Assembly (NCBI GenBank): GCA_002371345.1 | Contig: DFHY01000116.1 | Span: forward strand, 1 to 14,904 | From: Lachnospiraceae bacterium UBA3711 | GTDB lineage: Bacteria > Bacillota > Clostridia > Lachnospirales > Lachnospiraceae | Length of the DNA: 14,904 nucleotides | Direction: 5' to 3' | Translations under genes and position numbers: made by a program | In this document: positions 7,178 to 13,592 of the stretch, piece after piece | Position numbering within the stretch: the stretch's first letter is position 1 | Layout: every line of letters begins with the position of its first letter | Notes under the pieces: model-generated | The model's input: the letters and a program-made list of their open reading frames with translations, nothing else | What the model was told of the DNA's origin: nothing | Databases searched by the model: none

Positions 7178-8265
7178 ATGAGAAAAGAAGAGGGCCTCTT
7201 GCCCACATCGTAAAACGCCCGGATATCTCCCTGAAGCAGGCGACTGCGGTTCGTGCGGCCGCTATCCTGCTGTCGATACTTGCCTGCGCCCTGGTTACAT
7301 TCATGTTTACAGGCGATGACCCGGTCAGCGTATTTAAAACCATCTGGGAGGGCAGCTTTGCCTCTGAGAGAAGACTCTGGGTGCTTCTGCAGAATGTTTC
7401 GATCCTGCTGATCATATCACTTGCCATGGCTCCGGCCTTCCGCATGCGCTTCTGGAATATAGGAGGCGAGGGACAGGTGATGATGGGTGTCCTGGCGACT
7501 TCCAGCTGTATGATTATGCTGGGAGGCAAGATCCCGAACGTGCTGCTTATCATCATCGAGATTGTGGCCGCTATCGCGGCAGGCGCCGTCTGGGCGGCGA
7601 TTCCGGCATTCTTCAAGTCAAGGTGGAATACAAATGAAACGCTGTTTACGCTGATGATGAACTATGTGGCGACACAGCTGGTCGCGTACTTCATCATCAT
7701 ATGGGAATCCCCCAGAGGATCGGGCAAGATCGGCATCATCAACCAGTCGACCCAGTATGGGTGGCTGCCTCAGATAGGCGAGTACAAATATCTGCTGACT
7801 GTTCTGGTCGCGGCTGCTCTCACAGTGATACTCTACATCTACATGAATAAGAGCAAGCACGGCTATGAGCTGGCTGTCGTGGGCGAGAGTGAACGCACCG
7901 CGAGATATATCGGCATCAAGGTCGGACGCGTCTTTATCAGAACCATGCTTCTGTCGGGGGCGATCTGCGGAATCGCGGGTCTCCTGATGGTCGGAAGCAC
8001 GGATCACACCATGACGACCACCCTTGCCGGAGGACGCGGTTTCACGGCGGTCATGGTCGCGTGGATGGCGAAGTTCAATCCGCTCGGTATGATCTTTACC
8101 TCCTTCCTGCTGGCATTCCTTAGCAAGGGGGCCGGCGAGGTCGCGACCCAGTTCGGCCTGAACCAGAGCTTCTCGGATATCCTCAGTTCGATCATTATCT
8201 TCTTCCTGATCGGCTGTGAGTTCTTCATTCAGTACAGGATCGTGTTCAGGAAGGAGGCGAAGTGA
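7174..8265 (+). CDS. Nucleoside ABC importer permease, subunit 1 (NupP/BPD-transp-2 type)
   Basis: This is a 363-residue integral-membrane protein with roughly nine hydrophobic segments after a cationic N-terminus (RRGPLAHIVKRP). The FRMRFWNIGGEGQVMMG block (89-105) and the loop GYELAVVGESERTARYIGI (230-248) are hallmarks of the branched-chain/ribose/nucleoside permease superfamily; the second lies where the ATPase is expected to dock. The ATG overlaps the stop of the ATPase gene (ATGA), implying translational coupling, and GGGGGAGG sits about 10 bases upstream. It should pair with the product of 8269-9264 to form the translocation pore fed by the BMP binding protein. Confidence 0.92.
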   Translation: MNEKRRGPLAHIVKRPDISLKQATAVRAAAILLSILACALVTFMFTGDDPVSVFKTIWEGSFASERRLWVLLQNVSILLIISLAMAPAFRMRFWNIGGEGQVMMGVLATSSCMIMLGGKIPNVLLIIIEIVAAIAAGAVWAAIPAFFKSRWNTNETLFTLMMNYVATQLVAYFIIIWESPRGSGKIGIINQSTQYGWLPQIGEYKYLLTVLVAAALTVILYIYMNKSKHGYELAVVGESERTARYIGIKVGRVFIRTMLLSGAICGIAGLLMVGSTDHTMTTTLAGGRGFTAVMVAWMAKFNPLGMIFTSFLLAFLSKGAGEVATQFGLNQSFSDILSSIIIFFLIGCEFFIQYRIVFRKEAK

Positions 8266-8268
8266 GCT

Positions 8269-9264
8269 ATGTTTGATATTGTATCCTTCATTCCACGTGC
8301 GGTTGCACAGGCAACTCCGCTTCTGCTGGGTTCTACGGGCGAGACGCTCACAGAGAAGAGCGGCAACCTGAACCTCGGTATTCCGGGCATCATGTATGTC
8401 GGCGCGATCTCCGGAGTTATAGGCGCGTTCTTCTACGAGCAGAAGGTCGGTTCGGTGGAGAATGCCAACGCGTTCCTGGCGATCACCATTCCTCTGGTAT
8501 GCTGCCTGATCGGATCTTTCCTGATGGGGCTGTTATACTGTTTCCTGACGGTCACTCTGCGCGCGAACCAGAACGTTACAGGCCTTGCCATGACCACCTT
8601 CGGAGTAGGCTTCGGAAACTTCTTCGGCGGCTCCCTTATCAAGCTGACCGGATCAGATGTTCCGTCGATTGCGCTGTCAATAACGCATAAGTTCTACGCC
8701 GCGAAGCTTCCGTTTGCGGAGGACGCCGGAGTGTTCGGAGCGCTCTTCCTGAATTACGGCTTCCTGGTATATGTGGCGATTGTGATTGCTCTGGCGTCGT
8801 CATTTTTCCTGAACAGGACAAGGAGAGGCCTGCAGCTTCGGGCTGTAGGTGAGAATCCGGCGACTGCTGACGCGGCCGGCATCAATGTCGGGGCGTATAA
8901 GTACTGGGCAACCTGTATCGGCTCCATGATAGCCGGACTCGGAGGGTTGTATTATGTTATGGACTACGCGTCAGGCGTGTGGTCAAACGATGCTTTCGGC
9001 GACAGAGGCTGGCTCGCGATAGCTCTGGTTATCTTCACGATCTGGAGGCCGAACGTCAGCATCCTGGCTTCGTTCCTGTTCGGCGCGCTGTATATTCTGT
9101 ATCTGTACATTCCGACCGGAACTAATATGGCGATCAAGGAGATCTATAAGATGGCTCCGTTCATCGTTACGATCCTTGTGCTGATCATTATCAGCATGAG
9201 AAAGAAGAGGGAGAACCAGCCGCCTGCGGCGCTTGGCCTGCCGTACTTCCGAGAGGAGCGGTGA
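8269..9264 (+). CDS. Nucleoside ABC importer permease, subunit 2 (NupQ-type)
   Basis: This 331-residue membrane protein has eight or more hydrophobic segments and is the second half of the heterodimeric pore. The N-terminal LTEKSGNLNLGIPGIM motif (27-42) is characteristic of the NupQ-like half, and RGLQLRAVGENPATADAAGI (186-205) is the ATPase-facing loop equivalent to the one in the partner. A strong AAGGAGG site (8251-8257) overlaps the end of the preceding gene, whose stop is only three bases before this ATG. It is the last gene of the operon, with a terminator 18 bases after the stop. Confidence 0.93.
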   Translation: MFDIVSFIPRAVAQATPLLLGSTGETLTEKSGNLNLGIPGIMYVGAISGVIGAFFYEQKVGSVENANAFLAITIPLVCCLIGSFLMGLLYCFLTVTLRANQNVTGLAMTTFGVGFGNFFGGSLIKLTGSDVPSIALSITHKFYAAKLPFAEDAGVFGALFLNYGFLVYVAIVIALASSFFLNRTRRGLQLRAVGENPATADAAGINVGAYKYWATCIGSMIAGLGGLYYVMDYASGVWSNDAFGDRGWLAIALVIFTIWRPNVSILASFLFGALYILYLYIPTGTNMAIKEIYKMAPFIVTILVLIIISMRKKRENQPPAALGLPYFREER

Positions 9265-9282
9265 TACGGTTTTCCGTATTCT

Positions 9283-9314
9283 AAAAAAACAGCCCCTTTG
9301 AAGGGGCTGTTTTT
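9283..9314 (+). terminator. Strong Rho-independent terminator of the nucleoside importer operon
   Basis: CAGCCCCT and AGGGGCTG pair around a short TTGA loop. The stem is preceded by seven A (9283-9289) and followed by five T (9310-9314), which can extend the stem and would also let it act on the opposite strand. It marks the end of the operon that starts at 4225. Confidence 0.93.
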
Positions 9315-9339
9315 AGTAGTTTAAGGATAATCTGTAAGT

Positions 9340-9518
9340 GGCCTCTTATGACGAAAGGCATCCCGCAAACACGTCGCCTGCCTTCACCCGCCTGCGATGC
9401 AATTGCACGCGCTTCGCTCTCCCATAGAAGAGTTGGTCGGCTGCGCGCGTGCACGCATCTGGCCGGGTTCAGTCGGCTCCTATGGTTTGCTGAGGATGCT
9501 TTTCGTCATTGCGAGGCC
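9340..9518. repeat. Large imperfect palindromic element with arms of about 75 bases
   Basis: Bases 9340-9412 match the reverse complement of 9443-9518 with small gaps. Shared blocks in order are GGCCTC, ATGACGAAA, GCATCC, GCAAAC, ACCCG, GATGC and TGCACGCGC. About 30 bases remain in the middle and can form a small CTCT/AGAG hairpin. The element begins with GGCCTC and ends with GAGGCC, so its limits are well defined. As RNA or single-stranded DNA it could fold into one long hairpin. It has no good ribosome site or protein motif; the open frame at 9348-9551 that crosses it is not convincing. It could be a small non-autonomous mobile element, a REP-like repeat or a structured RNA. It starts 25 bases after the operon terminator. 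Confidence 0.75.
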
Positions 9519-9539
9519 TGTTCTCTAATTCATAAGGCC

Positions 9540-9595
9540 GGCCTCTTATGACGAAAGGCGTCCCGCAAACACGTCGCCTGCCTTCACCCGCCTGC
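9540..9595. repeat. Second copy of the palindrome's left arm, exactly 200 bp downstream
   Basis: Bases 9540-9595 repeat 9340-9395 with a single mismatch (A at 9360, G at 9560). The identity stops abruptly at the CGCCTGC end. No matching right arm follows, so this looks like a truncated element or the scar of a duplication. It is joined to the first element through a perfect palindrome AGGCCGGCCT at 9535-9544, where two GGCC ends meet head to head. Confidence 0.9.
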
Positions 9596-9634
9596 TATAG
9601 GTAAAACCTTGAACCAGTCCTAAAATATGAATAA

Positions 9635-9663
9635 TTGACGCAGCCGTATGTCTGTCGTATATT
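9635..9663 (+). promoter_or_regulatory. SigA promoter of metY
   Basis: A -35 box TTGACG (9635-9640, 5 of 6) and a -10 box TATATT (9658-9663, 5 of 6) are separated by exactly 17 bases. Transcription should begin near 9670, about 100 bases before the metY start, so the leader contains the dyad and the duplicated ribosome-site segment described separately. The promoter lies just beyond the repeat region and belongs to the sulfur gene. Confidence 0.82.
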
Positions 9664-9682
9664 CCTACTAAACCGATAGGGA
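9662..9682. promoter_or_regulatory. Candidate operator dyad overlapping the metY transcription start
   Basis: TTCCTA (9662-9667) and TAGGGA (9677-9682) form an inverted repeat with one mismatch and a 9-base spacer CTAAACCGA, directly after the -10 box. Position and the CCTA-N9-TAGG layout fit a repressor site. From memory, Rrf2-family cysteine regulators such as CymR bind dyads of this general kind before sulfur genes in Firmicutes. The identity of the regulator is inference. Confidence 0.5.
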
Positions 9683-9690
9683 GAAACGAA

Positions 9691-9764
9691 GGGCAATTGG
9701 AATGTCCCGGATATGGAGAAGGGAAGGGGCGATTGAAAATGCCCCGGATATGGAGAAGGGAAGG
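9691..9764 (+). repeat. Tandem duplication of the metY leader and ribosome site
   Basis: A segment of 36-37 bases is present twice in a row. Each copy starts GGGC(A/G)ATTG, has an ATG, and continues with an identical 22-base stretch (9706-9727 and 9743-9764) ending in GAAGGGAAGG. The second copy supplies the metY ribosome site (AAGGAG, 9761-9766). The first gives an additional purine-rich site upstream of an ATG. Differences are a few substitutions and one indel. Confidence 0.9.
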
Positions 9765-9776
9765 AGACAGACATGA
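9702..9776 (+). CDS. Possible 24-residue leader peptide coupled to metY
   Basis: An ATG at 9702 opens a 24-codon frame (starting MSRIWRREG and ending RRQT) whose TGA overlaps the metY ATG as ATGA. AAGGG at 9689-9693 is 8 bases before the ATG, a reasonable ribosome site. A second start at 9739, created by the duplication in another frame, gives a 13-codon frame with a near-identical beginning (MPRIWRREG) ending at 9780. The peptide is rich in Arg and lacks the runs of Cys or Met expected of a classical attenuation leader. It may be a translated upstream ORF or chance; unproven. Confidence 0.35.
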   Translation: MSRIWRREGAIENAPDMEKGRRQT

Positions 9777-11068
9777 GTGAGCATAAGTATAAGTTTGAGA
9801 CACTGCAGCTTCACGTAGGACAGGAGAAGCCCGACCCGGCGACTGACGCCAGGGCGGTTCCGATATACCAGACCACCTCGTATGTGTTTCACAGCGCGCA
9901 GCACGCGGCTGACAGGTTCGGCCTCAGGGATGCCGGCAATATCTACGGGCGTCTGACAAATTCTACGCAGGGTGTGCTGGAGGAGCGTATAGCGGCGCTT
10001 GAGGGCGGTGTCGGAGCTCTGGCACTGGCGGCCGGTGCGGCGGCGGTCACATACTCGATCCTGGCGCTTGCCGGGGCAGGCGACAATATCGTGGCGCAGA
10101 ACACCATCTACGGAGGAAGCTACAACCTCCTGGATCAGACGCTTCCCAACTACGGGATAACAACCACATTTGTGGATATACACAATCTTGACGCGGTTAG
10201 AGGCGCGGTAAATGAGAAGACGAAGGCGATTTTCATCGAGACGCTCGGCAACCCGAATTCCGACATCCCGGATATCGACGCTGTCGCGGAGATAGCGCAC
10301 AGCCACAATATTCCGCTGATAATCGACAACACCTTCGGAACGCCGTATGCCATCAGGCCCTTTGAACATGGTGCGGATATCGTGGTACACTCAGCGACCA
10401 AGTTCATCGGCGGGCACGGAACGACACTGGGCGGCCTGATCGTGGACGGAGGGACATTTGACTGGAGTAAATCCGGCAGGTTCCCGCAGTTCACCGAGCC
10501 GAATGCCAGCTATCACGGCGTGTCATTTGTACAGGCGGCAGGAGCGGCGGCCTATGTGACGTATATCCGCGCGATACTGCTCCGCGACACAGGTGCCGCC
10601 ATCTCTCCGTTCAACGCGTTCCTGCTTCTGCAGGGGCTCGAGACTCTGTCTCTCCGCCTGGAGCGGCACGCCGAGAACACGAAGAAGGTTGTTGAATTCC
10701 TTGCATCCCACCCGCAGGTTGAGGAGATCAGTCATCCCTCCCTCCCTGGCCATCCGGATCACGCGCTGTACGAGAAGTATTTCCCGAACGGCGGGGCGTC
10801 GATCTTCACATTCCGCATAAAGGGCGGAAAGGAAGAAGCCTATGCGTTCATCGATGGCCTGAAGATCTTCTCGCTGCTGGCAAATGTGGCTGATGTCAAG
10901 AGCCTGGTGATACATCCTTACGACACAACTCACGCGGAGATGACGCCTGAGCAGCTCGAGGCGGCGGGAATATATCAGAATACCATCCGCCTGTCCATAG
11001 GCACCGAGCATATCGACGACATCATCTGGGATCTGGAGCAGGGGTTTAAGGCAGCGGCGTCCGTGTAG
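9773..11068 (+). CDS. metY: O-acetylhomoserine sulfhydrylase (PLP-dependent, Cys/Met metabolism family)
   Basis: This 431-residue enzyme joins O-acetylhomoserine with sulfide to give homocysteine, the direct sulfhydrylation route to methionine in the cytoplasm. The family features are in order: FETLQLHVGQEKPDPATDAR at the N-terminus, YGRLTNST (58-65), pyridine-ring Asp in LIIDNTFGTPY (Asp185), and the Schiff-base lysine in SATKFIGGHGTTLGG (Lys210). The C-terminal GAEHxDD-like segment is written GTEHIDDIIWDLEQ. The long insertion after the lysine and total length near 430 favour MetY over the shorter MetB/MetC type (about 380-400). AAGGAG at 9761-9766 sets the start. It has its own consensus promoter with a possible repressor dyad. 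No terminator follows before the amino-acid importer. Confidence 0.93.
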   Translation: MSEHKYKFETLQLHVGQEKPDPATDARAVPIYQTTSYVFHSAQHAADRFGLRDAGNIYGRLTNSTQGVLEERIAALEGGVGALALAAGAAAVTYSILALAGAGDNIVAQNTIYGGSYNLLDQTLPNYGITTTFVDIHNLDAVRGAVNEKTKAIFIETLGNPNSDIPDIDAVAEIAHSHNIPLIIDNTFGTPYAIRPFEHGADIVVHSATKFIGGHGTTLGGLIVDGGTFDWSKSGRFPQFTEPNASYHGVSFVQAAGAAAYVTYIRAILLRDTGAAISPFNAFLLLQGLETLSLRLERHAENTKKVVEFLASHPQVEEISHPSLPGHPDHALYEKYFPNGGASIFTFRIKGGKEEAYAFIDGLKIFSLLANVADVKSLVIHPYDTTHAEMTPEQLEAAGIYQNTIRLSIGTEHIDDIIWDLEQGFKAAASV

Positions 11069-11088
11069 GGGTGCCATGAAGAAATATC

Positions 11089-11117
11089 TTTGCAGATTAA
11101 ACGTTTTCGTGTATTAT
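11089..11117 (+). promoter_or_regulatory. Possible promoter and structured leader before the amino-acid importer
   Basis: TTTGCA (11089-11094) and TATTAT (11112-11117) are spaced by 17 bases, a moderate SigA match. The following leader of about 105 bases contains GTGC-GAA-GCAC (11132-11142), the dyad ACGAA-ATAA-TTCGT (11141-11154), the palindrome CCATGCATGG (11198-11207), and two copies of ATATGCGATG (11116-11125 and 11178-11187). None matches a riboswitch I recognise. Read-through from metY is an alternative source of transcription. Confidence 0.4.
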
Positions 11118-11231
11118 ATGCGATGGTTACAGTGCGAAGCACGAAATAATTCGTAATCGACTCTTAGCGGGTTAATCATATGCGATGCTCCGCGTGACCA
11201 TGCATGGCAGTAATAGATAAGGAGTAAGACC

Positions 11232-12092
11232 ATGAGAAAGAATCAGATTGTTGCAGCAGTTACGGCTATCACCCTGGGAGCGGCGCTTGCGTCCTCTCCG
11301 GCGGCATTTGCGGACGAAGCCTTCCGCACGCTCGATGAGATCAAGGAGAGCGGCACCATCAACATCGGTGTTTTCTCCGACAAGAGCCCGTTCGGATACG
11401 TTGATGAGAACGGTGATTACCAGGGCTATGACGTGTATCTGGCGGAGCGCCTCGGCGAGGATCTCGGCGTGGATATCAATTATGTTTCCACCGAAGCCGC
11501 GAACCGCATAGAGTATCTGCAGACCGGAAAGGTTGACATTATCCTGGCGAACTTCACGGTGACAGAGGAGCGTGCCGAGGAGGTTGACTTCGCTCTGCCG
11601 TATATGAATGTGGCACTGGGCGTTGTCTCTCCCGAGGACGCGGTGATCGAGAGCCTGGATGACATAGGAGAGGATGATCAGGTCATAGTCATTTCCGGAA
11701 CCACTGCCGAGACCTATCTGGTGAAGAATAATCCGGAGATTAAACTGCAGAAGTACGATGCCTACGCAGAGGCGAAGACAGCCTTCGAAAACGGAAACGG
11801 AGTGGCGTGGGCGAATGACAACACTGAGGTTATCGCATTTTCGATAGAGAATGAAGGCTATGTGGTCGGCATCCCGTCCCTGGGAAGCGCGGACACCATC
11901 GCGCCTGCGGTAACTAAGGGAAATGAGACTCTGCTGAACTGGATCAATGATGAGATTGTCGCGCTCGGTGAGGAGAATTTCTTCCACGCGGACTATGAGG
12001 CGACACTTCTTGACACCTACGGCGCCGATTATGAGGATACATTGGTGATTGAGGGCGGAGTGGCCGCCGGTGCGGAGACAGAGGCGGAATAA
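11232..12092 (+). CDS. Polar amino-acid ABC transporter substrate-binding protein, probably cysteine/cystine-type
   Basis: This exported family-3 binding protein has 286 residues. Residues 1-27 form a signal peptide ending SSPAAFA before DEAF; no lipobox cysteine is present. The mature part reads GTINIGVFSDKSPFGYVDENG, then GYDVYLAERLGEDLG, NRIEYLQTGKVDIILANFTV, TEERAEEVDFALPYM and VISGTTAETYL, the standard order for this family. The segments IILANFTV, FALPYMNVALGVVS and the later SLGSADTIAPAVTKGN resemble my memory of the cysteine-binding protein CjaA more than glutamine- or histidine-binding proteins; adjacency to metY supports a sulfur amino acid. This is an inference, not proof. AAGGAG at 11219-11224 sets the start. 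The last ten residues are Ala/Glu-rich. A 122-base gap with only weak dyads follows, so the binding protein may be made at a different level from the permeases. Confidence 0.9.
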   Translation: MRKNQIVAAVTAITLGAALASSPAAFADEAFRTLDEIKESGTINIGVFSDKSPFGYVDENGDYQGYDVYLAERLGEDLGVDINYVSTEAANRIEYLQTGKVDIILANFTVTEERAEEVDFALPYMNVALGVVSPEDAVIESLDDIGEDDQVIVISGTTAETYLVKNNPEIKLQKYDAYAEAKTAFENGNGVAWANDNTEVIAFSIENEGYVVGIPSLGSADTIAPAVTKGNETLLNWINDEIVALGEENFFHADYEATLLDTYGADYEDTLVIEGGVAAGAETEAE

Positions 12093-12214
12093 GTCCGCCG
12101 GCCGGGATTTTCAGACTATGAAAACGCTGATGTAGCCAGTGTGTGTCTGTTAACAATTCCGCGACATCGGAACAGTGCCCGGCGTGAGATGAGGCTTTGT
12201 AAGTTGGAGACTTA

Positions 12215-12874
12215 ATGGATATTGAGGTAATACGTTCCTATATTCCACTGTACAGGGACGCACTGCTGCTCACTCTCAGGATTGGGTGGCAGGGCGTCCT
12301 TTGGGCGTTTGTTATCGGTCTGGTCTGCACGCTCATCAGGCAGCTGCGCATACCGGTGCTCAGGCAGCTTGTCACAGTTTATGTAGAGCTGTTCCGAAAC
12401 ACACCGCTGCTTGTACAGCTGTTTTTTATGTATTTCGCGCTGCCGAAGATCGGAATCAGGATATCCGCGGAGGTCTGCGGAAGCCTGGGGCTGGGACTGC
12501 TGGGCGGCGCTTATATGGCTGAGACCTTCAGAAGCGGCCTTGACAATATAGCGCCGATCCAGGAGGAGAGCGCGCTGAGCCTGGGCATGAGCTATCTCCA
12601 GGCTTTCCGGTACGTGATCCTGCCGCAGGCGGTCACGGCAAGCATGCCCGGTATAGTGGCAAATGTTATCTTCCTGCTCAAGGAGACCAGCGTCTTTTCC
12701 GTGATCAGCCTGATGGATCTGATGTTTACGGCCAAGGACCTGATCGGTATGTACGCGAAGACAATTGAATGCCTGACACTTCTGGTGGTGTTCTACCTGA
12801 TAATGCTGCTCCCCGTGTCACTGCTGGGAAGCCTGCTGGAAAGGAGGATGCGCCGTGCAGAGTTTGGGAATTGA
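12215..12874 (+). CDS. Polar amino-acid ABC transporter permease, first subunit (HisM/HisQ family)
   Basis: This 219-residue membrane protein has about five hydrophobic segments. The RNTPLLVQLFFMYFALPKIG block (61-80) is the family signature, and EESALSLGMSYLQAFRYVILPQA (117-139) is the EAA loop that contacts the ATPase. Its ribosome site GGAG (12206-12209) is only five bases from the ATG and lies in the loop of a small AAGT/ACTT hairpin, so initiation may be modest. Its 3' end overlaps the next permease by 20 bases. The two permeases should form a heterodimer. Confidence 0.92.
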   Translation: MDIEVIRSYIPLYRDALLLTLRIGWQGVLWAFVIGLVCTLIRQLRIPVLRQLVTVYVELFRNTPLLVQLFFMYFALPKIGIRISAEVCGSLGLGLLGGAYMAETFRSGLDNIAPIQEESALSLGMSYLQAFRYVILPQAVTASMPGIVANVIFLLKETSVFSVISLMDLMFTAKDLIGMYAKTIECLTLLVVFYLIMLLPVSLLGSLLERRMRRAEFGN

Positions 12875-13529
12875 TGTACTGTTCAAGGGTACGAATTTTC
12901 TGAGGCTTCTCGAAGGGCTGTGGGTCGCTGTGCGCATCAGCCTGATATCGGTTGCGATCAGCATAGTGCTCGGCATACTGGTCGGAATACTGATGACCTC
13001 GCGCAATATGGCCGTAAAGGCGATATTCAGGGTGTATCTTGAGATTGTGAGGATCATGCCGCAGATGGTTCTGCTGTTCATTGTTTACTTCGGAACCACC
13101 CGTGTATTCGGCTGGGACCTGGAGGCGGAGACTGCGGCGATAATCGTGTTCGTGTTCTGGGGAACCGCCGAGATGGGCGACCTTGTGAGGGGGGCGCTGA
13201 TAAGCATTCCGAAGATACAGTATGAGAGCGCGGCGGCGCTTGGCATGAGCCGTGGGATGGCGTTCAGATACGTGATCCTGCCGCAGACGATACGCAGGCT
13301 GATCCCGCTGTCGATCAACCTGATCACACGCATGATCAAGACCACGAGCCTGGTAATGATGATCGGCATCGTTGAGGTGCTTAAGGTCGGACAGCAGATC
13401 ATAGAGGCGAACAGAAAAGTGTCGCCTAACGCGGCGTTCGGAGTATTCGCGGTGATATTCCTTATGTATTTCCTGATCTGCTGGCCGGTAAGCAGACTGG
13501 CGGTGTGGCTTGAGAAGAAGTGGGCGTGA
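12855..13529 (+). CDS. Polar amino-acid ABC transporter permease, second subunit (GTG start)
   Basis: This 224-residue membrane protein is a paralogue of the previous gene. The GTG at 12855 is supported by a strong AAGGAGG at 12841-12847, seven bases upstream and inside the preceding gene, giving a 20-base overlap and likely translational coupling. Features are VRIMPQMVLLFIVYFGTTRV (65-84), equivalent to the RNTPL block, and the EAA loop ESAAALGMSRGMAFRYVILPQT (124-145). The FRYVILPQ core is nearly identical in both permeases even at DNA level (GTGATCCTGCCGCAG). In the first block, IMPQM replaces the more usual NTPLL. Confidence 0.92.
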   Translation: MQSLGIDVLFKGTNFLRLLEGLWVAVRISLISVAISIVLGILVGILMTSRNMAVKAIFRVYLEIVRIMPQMVLLFIVYFGTTRVFGWDLEAETAAIIVFVFWGTAEMGDLVRGALISIPKIQYESAAALGMSRGMAFRYVILPQTIRRLIPLSINLITRMIKTTSLVMMIGIVEVLKVGQQIIEANRKVSPNAAFGVFAVIFLMYFLICWPVSRLAVWLEKKWA

Positions 13530-13546
13530 CAGCCCCGCGGAGCGTT

Positions 13547-13585
13547 TATTCTTCATCGCGGGCCTGGACTGCGCGATGAAGAATA
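13547..13585 (+). promoter_or_regulatory. Perfect 14-bp intercistronic hairpin before the ABC ATPase gene
   Basis: TATTCTTCATCGCG (13547-13560) and CGCGATGAAGAATA (13572-13585) are exact reverse complements around an 11-base loop. No T run follows, so it is not a standard terminator. Its right arm contains the only purine-rich stretch (GAAGAA) ahead of the ATG at 13593, 7 bases on, so a folded RNA would hide it. Likely roles are mRNA stabilisation or processing between permease and ATPase cistrons, or control of translation of the ATPase. Confidence 0.8.
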
Positions 13586-13592
13586 GACATCT

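Noticed and set aside
9348..9551. 67-codon open frame in the repeat region
   Set aside because: It crosses both arms of the palindrome, has no ribosome site or protein motif, and its composition follows the repeat; the repeat is the better explanation.
9596..9772. SAM or T-box riboswitch before metY
   Set aside because: Such elements are frequent before methionine genes, but I cannot find the conserved core of either, and only about 100 bases lie between the predicted start of transcription and the ATG.
11172..11987. 271-codon open frame on the - strand
   Set aside because: It is antisense to the binding-protein gene, which has a signal peptide, ribosome site and family motifs; the antisense product shows no recognisable domain.
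12093..12214. Terminator or promoter between the binding-protein and permease genes
   Set aside because: Only short dyads are present (TTTTCA/TGAAAA at 12108-12124 and TTCCG/CGGAA at 12157-12172), with no T run and no paired promoter boxes.
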